DNA of 35,263 nucleotides from Lachnospiraceae bacterium (lineage in GTDB: Bacteria; Bacillota; Clostridia; Lachnospirales; Lachnospiraceae), in contig JAGAOK010000110.1 of assembly GCA_017623815.1 (NCBI GenBank), positions 1 to 35,263 on the forward strand, read 5' to 3'. Below the pieces are notes generated by a model, which saw nothing but the letters and a program-made list of their open reading frames with translations, was not told the DNA's origin and did no database searches. Positions 8,419-14,419 of the stretch are shown in pieces. Positions within the stretch are counted from its first letter, which is position 1, and each line of letters begins with the position of its first letter. Both the position numbers and the translations under genes were made by a program.

Positions 8419-10233
8419 ATGGCAGAATCAATGCAGGGATTAAAAAGAACCCACAGATGTACGGAAGTATCCGCGGCAAATGTCGGTCAGACCGTAACCG
8501 TGATGGGATGGGTTGCAAAACAGAGAAATAAAGGCGGAATCATCTTTGTGGATTTACGCGATCGAAGCGGTATTTTGCAGCTGATTTTTGAAGAAGATAA
8601 ATGCGGCAGTGAAAACTTTGCAAAGGCCGAAAAACTCAGAAGTGAGTTTGTTGTGGCAGTTGTGGGTAAAGTGGAAAAGAGAGCCGGAGCAGTGAATGAA
8701 AATCTTGCAACAGGCGATATTGAGATTATTGCAGAGCAGATTCGTATTCTTTCCGAGGCAGAGACACCGCCTTTCCCAATTGAAGAAAATTCTAAAACAA
8801 AAGAAGAGATGCGCTTGAAATACAGATACTTAGATCTCCGCAGACCGGATCTTCAGCGTAATCTCATTCTTCGCAGCAAAATTTGTACGGAAGTCCGTGC
8901 ATTTATGGCAAAAGAAGGTTTCCTTGAGATCGAAACTCCGATTTTGAATAAATCAACACCGGAAGGAGCGAGAGACTACCTTGTACCGAGCCGTGTACAT
9001 CCGGGTAATTTCTACGCGCTTCCGCAGTCGCCGCAGCTGTTTAAACAGCTCCTTATGTGCTCCGGATATGACCGTTATATTCAGATTGCAAAATGTTTCC
9101 GTGACGAGGACCTTCGTGCGGACAGACAGCCGGAGTTTACACAGATTGATATGGAGCTTTCTTTTGTAGATGAAGAAGACGTAATCGATGTAAATGAAAG
9201 ATTACTTCAGCATGTATGTAAAGAAGCCATCGGTCTTGATATCCAGCTTCCTCTTCCGAGAATGCCTTGGCAGGAAGCCATGGACCGCTTTGGTTCCGAT
9301 AAACCGGATACACGTTTCGGTATGGAGCTTGTCGATGTGTCAGAGGTAGTCAAAGGATGCGGTTTCGGCGTATTTACGGGAGCACTTGAAAACGGTGGTT
9401 CCGTGCGCGGCATCAATGCAAAGGGTCAGGCAGAAATGCCGAGAAAACAGATTGATGCGCTGGTAGATGCAGCCAAAGGAAACGGTGCAAAAGGTCTTGC
9501 GTACCTTGCAGTGCTTCCGGATGGCAGCTACAAATCATCGTTTGCTAAGTTTATGACAGAAGAAGAGCTTGCAAATCTTGTGTCTGCTATGGCAGGTGAG
9601 CCGGGAGATTTACTTCTCTTTGCAGCAGATAAAAATAAGATTGTATGGAATGTGCTCGGAGCACTTCGTATTGATCTTGCAAAGAAACTTGATTTGATTG
9701 ATAACAATAAATTTAACTTCCTTTGGGTAACAGAGTTCCCGCTTCTTGAGTGGGATGAGGATGATAACCGTTTTGTGGCAGTTCACCATCCGTTTACCAT
9801 GCCGATGGAAGAAGACTGGCAGTATATTGATACAGATCCGGGACGTGTGCGTGCGAAAGCGTACGATATCGTATTAAACGGTGTTGAGCTCGGCGGAGGT
9901 TCTGTCAGAATTCATCAGGATGACGTACAGGAAAAGATGTTTGAAGTCATCGGTATTCAGAAAGAAGAAGCATGGGATCGTTTCGGTTTCCTTCTTTCCG
10001 CATTCAAATACGGTGTTCCGCCTCACGCAGGACTTGCATACGGTCTTGACCGTATGGTAATGCTTCTTGTAAAAGCAGAGAGCATCCGTGAAGTTATGGC
10101 ATTCCCTAAGGTAAAAGATGCTTCCTGTCTGATGTCAGAAGCTCCGAACGTAGTTGATGATGTTCAGCTTGAGGAACTGGGGATTGCGATTGTGGCCCAA
10201 GAAGGCGAAGAAGGCGTAGCACTTACAGAGTAA
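8419..10233 (+). CDS. aspS: Aspartyl-tRNA synthetase (bacterial type)
   Basis: A 604-residue class II synthetase of the long bacterial type. An N-terminal OB-fold anticodon domain (VMGWVAKQRNKGGIIFVDLRD) is followed by the catalytic core with SPQLFKQLLM, FRDEDLRADRQPEFTQID (motif 2), an inserted GAD domain at about residues 290-420, and motif 3 (AYGLDRMVMLL). It charges tRNA-Asp. The C-terminus is acidic and extends about 20 residues past the core. TAGGAGGA gives a strong ribosome site. It is co-transcribed with hisS and probably with the downstream phosphopantetheinyl transferase, whose start is 12 bp away. The sequence does not tell whether it is discriminating or also charges tRNA-Asn. Confidence 0.96.
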   Translation: MAESMQGLKRTHRCTEVSAANVGQTVTVMGWVAKQRNKGGIIFVDLRDRSGILQLIFEEDKCGSENFAKAEKLRSEFVVAVVGKVEKRAGAVNENLATGDIEIIAEQIRILSEAETPPFPIEENSKTKEEMRLKYRYLDLRRPDLQRNLILRSKICTEVRAFMAKEGFLEIETPILNKSTPEGARDYLVPSRVHPGNFYALPQSPQLFKQLLMCSGYDRYIQIAKCFRDEDLRADRQPEFTQIDMELSFVDEEDVIDVNERLLQHVCKEAIGLDIQLPLPRMPWQEAMDRFGSDKPDTRFGMELVDVSEVVKGCGFGVFTGALENGGSVRGINAKGQAEMPRKQIDALVDAAKGNGAKGLAYLAVLPDGSYKSSFAKFMTEEELANLVSAMAGEPGDLLLFAADKNKIVWNVLGALRIDLAKKLDLIDNNKFNFLWVTEFPLLEWDEDDNRFVAVHHPFTMPMEEDWQYIDTDPGRVRAKAYDIVLNGVELGGGSVRIHQDDVQEKMFEVIGIQKEEAWDRFGFLLSAFKYGVPPHAGLAYGLDRMVMLLVKAESIREVMAFPKVKDASCLMSEAPNVVDDVQLEELGIAIVAQEGEEGVALTE

Positions 10234-10245
10234 GAGGTTTGTCAT

Positions 10246-11013
10246 ATGATTCGACTTTATGCAGTCAATATTTTGCCGCTTAAGGATGAAGAGTGCTTTA
10301 AGATGTGTTATATGCGTTCGTCCAAGAAGCGGCAGGAAAAAGCAGATGTGTTGCAGATGCCGAGCGATAAAGCAAGGTGTATTGCAGCAGGACTTTTGCT
10401 TGAATATGCGTATGAAAAGTTCAGAATAGAAAAAACAAAAGAGTTAGCAAATGCTAACTCTTTTGGCTATGCGCAGAATGCTGTGAGATTTCCGGAGACA
10501 ATGCCTGATATTACAGAGGGGTTGCGGGGAAAACCGGAGTTTGCGATGCCTGAAGATTGCGATGCGGAGTGTCATTTTAATCTGTCGCATTCCGGCAATT
10601 ATGTGATTTGTGTCATGGCTGATTTTGAAGCCGGCGCGGACGTGCAGCGGAGGACAAGAGTAAGGGAAAGCGTCCTGCAGCGTTTTTTTTCGGAAGAGGA
10701 AAAAAAGTGTGTGGAAGCCGGCGGGGATGATGATGTGTTAAGAGAAAGGGCGTTTGCGCAGGTTTGGGTGTGCAAGGAAGCAGTGACAAAGCTGACGGGA
10801 AGGGGAATCGGTCAGTTGCTGGGAGAGATGCTGCCTGCGGAAAAAGAAGGCGACAATGCTAATGGGGACAACTATCGTATTTGGCAGGGAATGCTGGATG
10901 AGGATTATGCATGGGCGGTGGTAAGTTACCCGGAGGCAGCAACGGATGAGCCGGAAGTTATGGAGCCGGTAATTGTAGATGGAGGAGAACTTTTTTATGA
11001 AAGAAAGTTTTGA
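10246..11013 (+). CDS. 4'-phosphopantetheinyl transferase (Sfp/Gsp type)
   Basis: Transfers phosphopantetheine from CoA to a carrier-protein serine. The 255 residues show the Sfp-family core: FNLSHSGNYVICVM at about 111-124, the magnesium site GADVQ with D132, and WVCKEAVTKLTGRG with K177 and E178. The second acidic residue of the usual D-x-E motif is Gln, a variant also seen in other Sfp-like enzymes. Residues ~64-74 are encoded by a perfect 30-bp palindrome that lies between the N-terminal lobe and the FNLSHS motif and may be an insertion. The gene follows aspS by 12 bp and overlaps the next gene by 17 bp, which argues for one operon. Carrier targets could be the fatty-acid ACP or an unseen NRPS/PKS; none is encoded in this window. 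Confidence 0.88.
   Translation: MIRLYAVNILPLKDEECFKMCYMRSSKKRQEKADVLQMPSDKARCIAAGLLLEYAYEKFRIEKTKELANANSFGYAQNAVRFPETMPDITEGLRGKPEFAMPEDCDAECHFNLSHSGNYVICVMADFEAGADVQRRTRVRESVLQRFFSEEEKKCVEAGGDDDVLRERAFAQVWVCKEAVTKLTGRGIGQLLGEMLPAEKEGDNANGDNYRIWQGMLDEDYAWAVVSYPEAATDEPEVMEPVIVDGGELFYERKF
10436..10465 (+). repeat. Perfect 30-bp palindrome inside the phosphopantetheinyl transferase gene
   Basis: Arms CAAAAGAGTTAGCA and TGCTAACTCTTTTG are exact reverse complements (14 bp) around a central AA. The core GTTAGCA-AA-TGCTAAC is flanked by an A-tract and a T-tract, so on either strand it resembles an intrinsic terminator or a dimeric-protein operator. It is in frame and contributes ten codons. Confidence 0.85.
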
Positions 11014-11707
11014 AAGAAGCGCCATGCTTCTCGGAACCGGGCAGGTGGAATCACTTGCAGATAAAAGAGTGGCGATATTCGGAGTCGGAGGAGTCGGCGG
11101 ATATGTAGCAGAGGCCTTGGCAAGAACAGGAATCGGGGCATTTGATCTGGTGGATCATGACACGGTCAGTGTGACCAATATAAACCGCCAAATTATCGCA
11201 ACAACGGATACCGTTGGCAAAAACAAGGCGGAAGTGATGCGCGAAAGGATTCTTTCGATTAACCCGGAGGCAAAGGTGTTTGTGCATGATTGTTTCTTTT
11301 TGCCGGAAAATGCAGATGGTTTTTGTTTTGAAGAGTACGATTATGTCGTGGACGCGGTGGATACCGTGACGGCAAAACTTGAGATAATAGAACGTGCGAA
11401 GAAAGCGGGGGTTCCCGTGATCAGTGCAATGGGAGCGGGAAATAAGCTGGATCCGACCAAATTTGTCGTGACAGATATTTCAAAGACGAGTGTGTGTCCG
11501 CTTGCGAAAGTGATGCGCCGGGAACTGAAAAAACGCGACATTTTTGATGTGAAGGTGGTTTATTCTACAGAAGAGGCAAAAACACCGCTGTTTGAGCCGT
11601 CGGCCGATGGGGAAACCCGGAAAAAGGCTCCGGGCTCCGTGGCATTTGTTCCGTCGGTGGCAGGGCTTATTGTAGCCTCTGAAGTGATCAAAGATCTGAT
11701 ACGGTAG
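10997..11707 (+). CDS. tcdA: TcdA/CsdL-type E1-like tRNA threonylcarbamoyladenosine dehydratase
   Basis: A 236-residue ThiF/E1-like protein. It has the Rossmann nucleotide motif VAIFGVGGVGGYVAEALARTG near residues 20-40, DLVDHDTVSVTNINRQ, the conserved VGKNKAEVM, and DAVDTVTAKLEII with SAMGAGNKLDPT. TcdA family members adenylate and cyclise t6A at position 37 of ANN-decoding tRNAs to ct6A. ATG 10997 is chosen because GGAGGAG lies 9 bp upstream; an in-frame ATG at 10979 lacks a site. It overlaps the 3' end of the phosphopantetheinyl transferase gene by 17 bp. Its own 3' end overlaps the convergent amidase gene by 20 bp, with no terminator visible between them. Confidence 0.87.
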   Translation: MKESFERSAMLLGTGQVESLADKRVAIFGVGGVGGYVAEALARTGIGAFDLVDHDTVSVTNINRQIIATTDTVGKNKAEVMRERILSINPEAKVFVHDCFFLPENADGFCFEEYDYVVDAVDTVTAKLEIIERAKKAGVPVISAMGAGNKLDPTKFVVTDISKTSVCPLAKVMRRELKKRDIFDVKVVYSTEEAKTPLFEPSADGETRKKAPGSVAFVPSVAGLIVASEVIKDLIR

Positions 11708-12224
11708 TTTCGATACCATTGGCAATGGCCTGTGCAATGGCTGTAAAGTTTTGGTCGAAAAACGTATTGTCCCGGGCTGTATTGATGTATCCGATTTCCA
11801 AAAGAACAGCGGGCATGTTGGTGCGGGAGAGTACGGTAAGGTTTTTGCGCTCTGTAATACCGAGGTTGGCAAGGCCGATATTTTCAAGTTCGCGGTCAAT
11901 GTTTCGCGCGAGCAGCCCGGCGACACCGGAGTCGGAATAAACCAGTGTTTCCACGCCGGAGTAAGAATCCGGCAAGGGAGTGGAATTTCGGTGGATGGAA
12001 ATAAATAAGTCGGCTGCGGCTCTGTTGGCGTCAGCGGCCTTTTGGGAAGGAGACTCGTAGATGTCTCCTTCTCTTGTGTATAGAATGTTGAGATCGGGAT
12101 TTTGCGACAGGATTTGCCCGACCGCGAGTGTGAGGGCGAGCACGTCGTCTTTTTCGCGTCTTCCTTCAAACGTGGCTCCAAAATCATATCCGCCGTGGCC
12201 GGCGTCAAGTACTATGGTTGTCAT
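11688..12224 (-). CDS. N-acetylmuramoyl-L-alanine amidase (Amidase_3 family), short form
   Basis: The only minus-strand gene. The 178-residue protein is essentially one Amidase_3 domain, a zinc enzyme that cuts the MurNAc-L-Ala bond of peptidoglycan. Zinc and catalytic residues are visible: His in VLDAGHGGYD, Glu in FEGRREKDD, His in LFISIHRNS, and the catalytic Glu in AVLLEIGYI. The start at MTTIVLDAGHGG has GAGG 6 nt upstream; MRHRMTT (12236) is an alternative. Upstream in-frame sequence to 12317 contains no signal peptide, so export is unexplained: the enzyme may be leaderless, or act inside the mother cell as some sporulation amidases do. It converges on and overlaps tcdA, and is divergent from the TIGR04086 gene. 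Confidence 0.87.
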   Translation of the reverse strand: MTTIVLDAGHGGYDFGATFEGRREKDDVLALTLAVGQILSQNPDLNILYTREGDIYESPSQKAADANRAAADLFISIHRNSTPLPDSYSGVETLVYSDSGVAGLLARNIDRELENIGLANLGITERKNLTVLSRTNMPAVLLEIGYINTARDNTFFDQNFTAIAQAIANGIETTVSDL

Positions 12225-12346
12225 ACGGTGCCTCATTAGATTTTTGTACCAGTATATGAAATAAGAATCGGAAAGGTTCCGGGCTATTGTTCTATGCAGC
12301 GTAACTGCCACATACAATAAATCAAGAATATTTACTGGATGGACTT

Positions 12347-12703
12347 ATGAAAAAATACATCCTTTCTTTTTTGAAGTTTTTGTTTGTTTCGTTTCTGGTA
12401 AGCGTTGCACTGCTCTTTTTGCTGGCTTTTTTTGTGTTCAAATTTCATTGGTCGGACACCGTCGTGTCTGCAGCCGTGATAGTGATTTATGTGTTGACTA
12501 ATTTTCTGGCGGGATTTCTGGCAGGAAAAACAATGGGGCAGCAGAAATATCTGTGGGGACTTGCACTTGGGACGGCATATTTCGGTGTGTTGTGGATTGT
12601 GTCGGTTCTTAGCGGACAGTCACCGGAAGAAATCGGCCGGGGCTTTGCGATGACCCTCTTTTTGTGTCTGGCAAGCGGAATGCTGGGCGGAATGTTAAGC
12701 TGA
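12347..12703 (+). CDS. TIGR04086-family integral membrane protein
   Basis: A 118-residue, very hydrophobic protein with about four membrane helices: roughly residues 7-32, 39-60, 66-87 and 97-117, the last two Gly/Ala rich (GLALGTAYFGVLWIV; FLCLASGMLGGML). Size, topology and position just upstream of a SCIFF gene fit the TIGR04086 family, whose function is unknown. Its recurring presence beside scfA/scfB and secDF suggests a link to the peptide or its export, but this is inference. A GGATGG sequence precedes ATG 12347. A weak 4-bp hairpin lies after its stop, and scfA has its own promoter, so co-transcription is possible but not required. Confidence 0.8.
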   Translation: MKKYILSFLKFLFVSFLVSVALLFLLAFFVFKFHWSDTVVSAAVIVIYVLTNFLAGFLAGKTMGQQKYLWGLALGTAYFGVLWIVSVLSGQSPEEIGRGFAMTLFLCLASGMLGGMLS

Positions 12704-12716
12704 GTGAAAAAAACTC

Positions 12717-12745
12717 TTTCATTGATGATTAAAGTGTGTTATACT
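12717..12745 (+). promoter_or_regulatory. Extended -10 promoter of scfA
   Basis: TGTTATACT (12737-12745) is an extended -10 element; the -35 region (TTTCAT, 17 bp upstream) is poor. An extended -10 tolerates a weak -35. The predicted leader before scfA is about 30 nt. Confidence 0.6.
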
Positions 12746-12780
12746 ACCAATAGTTTTTAATTATTTAAGGAGGCAATGTG

Positions 12781-12924
12781 ATGAAACATATCAAAACATT
12801 AAGCACAAGAGATTTAAAAAAATCCATGAAAAAAGGTGGTTGTGGTGAGTGCCAGACATCTTGCCAGTCAGCATGCAAGACATCTTGTACCGTAGGAAAC
12901 CAGAGCTGTGAAAATGTAAAATAA
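12781..12924 (+). CDS. scfA: SCIFF ranthipeptide precursor (six cysteines in forty-five residues)
   Basis: A 47-residue RiPP precursor, shorter than common ORF cutoffs. It opens MKHIKTLSTRDLKKSMKKG, a conserved SCIFF leader, and ends in a core with Cys at 21, 24, 28, 32, 36 and 43 (GGCGECQTSC, then SACKTSCTVGNQSC). The radical SAM maturase scfB, 107 bp downstream, installs a thioether between a Cys sulfur and another residue's side chain. In the studied CteA homologue the link joins Cys32 and Thr37, and both residues are present here at the same positions. AAGGAGG sits 7 bp before ATG 12781. A strong hairpin follows the stop, so the peptide mRNA may be made in excess over scfB. The biological role of SCIFF is unsettled; signalling or regulation has been proposed for ranthipeptides. 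Confidence 0.96.
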   Translation: MKHIKTLSTRDLKKSMKKGGCGECQTSCQSACKTSCTVGNQSCENVK

Positions 12925-12930
12925 TAGTGT

Positions 12931-12976
12931 AGTTACTTAAGCAGCGACTCACCTCGCTGCTTAACTTTTGGTAACT
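12931..12976 (+). terminator. Hairpin between scfA and scfB (partial terminator or processing element)
   Basis: A perfect 11-bp stem TTAAGCAGCGA / TCGCTGCTTAA with loop CTCACC is extended below by AGTTAC / GTAACT across a 6-nt bulge (CTTTTG). Only four T residues follow the upper stem and they fall in the bulge, so as a terminator it should be leaky. It could also protect the scfA mRNA 3' end. Confidence 0.75.
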
Positions 12977-12979
12977 GTG

Positions 12980-12985
12980 TATAAT
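12980..12985 (+). promoter_or_regulatory. Possible -10 element for scfB
   Basis: A perfect TATAAT lies 4 bp after the scfA hairpin and 46 bp before the scfB start. No convincing -35 is seen at 16-18 bp (that region is the hairpin's right arm), so independent transcription of scfB is only a possibility. Confidence 0.4.
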
Positions 12986-13031
12986 ATGCCGGATAATTAT
13001 CATTCATCCGGAGAATAGAGAGGAATACAAA

Positions 13032-14417
13032 GTGATACATTGTTATAAAAACAATGGCTACAACATTGTGATGGACGTAAACAGCGGTTCTGTTCATGTA
13101 GTAGATGACATTGTGTATGATCTGGTTCCTCTGTTAGAGCCTGCGGTCAGAGAGAAGAAGACCGAGGACGAAATGCTTGACCTTGCTGTGCAGCAGGGCT
13201 TTTCGTATGCAACGGAAGATATGAAGGAAGCAATCGGAGAGATTCTGGCCCTCGCAGAGGCGGAGATGCTTTATACAGAGGATATTTATGAAAATTATAT
13301 CGACAGTTTTAAGACCAGAGAGACTGTCGTAAAGGCGTTGTGCCTGCATATTGCACATGATTGCAATCTTGCTTGCAAGTACTGCTTTGCAGAGGAGGGC
13401 GAGTATCACGGACGCAGAGCGATGATGAGTTTTGAGGTTGGTCAGAAAGCACTTGATTTTCTGGTTGCCAATTCAGGAAACCGGATTAATCTGGAAGTGG
13501 ATTTCTTCGGCGGTGAGCCGCTGATGAACTGGCAGGTGGTAAAAGACCTGGTGGCTTACGGAAGGTCACTGGAAAAGGAACATAATAAAAAGTTCCGTTT
13601 TACACTTACAACCAACGGTGTTCTTTTAAATGATGATATTTTAGAGTTTGCAAACCGCGAGATGAGTAATATCGTACTCAGTATTGACGGGCGCAAAGAG
13701 GTGCACGACATGATGAGACCGCACAGAGGCGGTCAGGGAAGCTATGATGAAATTGTCCCGAAATTCATCAAGGTGGCAGAGAGCAGAAATCAGATGGATT
13801 ATTATGTGAGAGGAACCTTTACGCATCATAATCTTGATTTTTCAAAGGATGTTCTTCACCTGGCGGATCTTGGATTCAAACAGATTTCGGTGGAGCCGGT
13901 GGTTGCAGAAAATACCGCTGATTATGCGATTCGCGAAGAGGATCTTCCTATGCTGATGAAGCAGTATGATGAGCTGGCACTGGAGATGATTCGCAGACGA
14001 AAAGAGGGCAAAGGCTTTAATTTCTTCCATTTTATGATTGATTTGGAAGGAGGTCCATGTGTAGCAAAGAGGCTTTCCGGCTGCGGAAGCGGAACAGAGT
14101 ACCTGGCAGTGACGCCTTGGGGAGATTTTTATCCGTGTCATCAGTTTGTCGGAAATGAAGATTTCCTTTTGGGAAATGTATATGAAGGCATTACGGCAGA
14201 ACATATTTGCAATGAATTTAAACAGTGCAATGTATATGCGAAAGAGTCGTGCAAGGACTGCTTTGCAAAATTTTACTGCAGCGGCGGATGCGCGGCGAAT
14301 GCTTACAATTTTACGGGGCAGATTACCGGTGCATATGACATCGGATGTCAATTACAGAAAAAACGCGTGGAATGCGCGATTATGATAAAAGCAGCACTCA
14401 GTGACGAGGAGGAATAA
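13032..14417 (+). CDS. scfB: Thioether cross-link-forming SCIFF peptide maturase (radical SAM/SPASM)
   Basis: A 461-residue radical SAM enzyme that modifies the scfA peptide in the cytoplasm. The N-terminal ~95 residues match the precursor-binding (RRE-like) region of such maturases. The SAM cluster motif is C111-x3-C115-x2-C118 (HDCNLACKYCFAEEGEY), followed by FFGGEPLMNW. The C-terminal SPASM domain is Cys-rich: GGPCVAKR, GCGSG, FYPCHQF, then CKDCFAKFYCSGGCAAN and a late CQLQKKRVEC, enough for two auxiliary iron-sulfur clusters. Length and motifs fit the SCIFF maturase family (CteB). The start is GTG 13032, with AGAGAGGAA 6 bp upstream. It lies 107 bp after scfA and 2 bp before secDF, implying co-transcription with the export subunit. 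Confidence 0.96.
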   Translation: MIHCYKNNGYNIVMDVNSGSVHVVDDIVYDLVPLLEPAVREKKTEDEMLDLAVQQGFSYATEDMKEAIGEILALAEAEMLYTEDIYENYIDSFKTRETVVKALCLHIAHDCNLACKYCFAEEGEYHGRRAMMSFEVGQKALDFLVANSGNRINLEVDFFGGEPLMNWQVVKDLVAYGRSLEKEHNKKFRFTLTTNGVLLNDDILEFANREMSNIVLSIDGRKEVHDMMRPHRGGQGSYDEIVPKFIKVAESRNQMDYYVRGTFTHHNLDFSKDVLHLADLGFKQISVEPVVAENTADYAIREEDLPMLMKQYDELALEMIRRRKEGKGFNFFHFMIDLEGGPCVAKRLSGCGSGTEYLAVTPWGDFYPCHQFVGNEDFLLGNVYEGITAEHICNEFKQCNVYAKESCKDCFAKFYCSGGCAANAYNFTGQITGAYDIGCQLQKKRVECAIMIKAALSDEEE

Positions 14418-14419
14418 GA

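Noticed and set aside
11480..12208. Long minus-strand open frame (242 codons) overlapping the amidase gene
   Set aside because: It lies in another frame of the same strand over the well-supported Amidase_3 gene, has low-complexity Pro/Ser/Thr composition and no family motif.
12702..12720. Terminator after the TIGR04086 gene
   Set aside because: Only a 4-bp GAGT/ACTC stem with an A-rich loop and three T residues; too weak to call.
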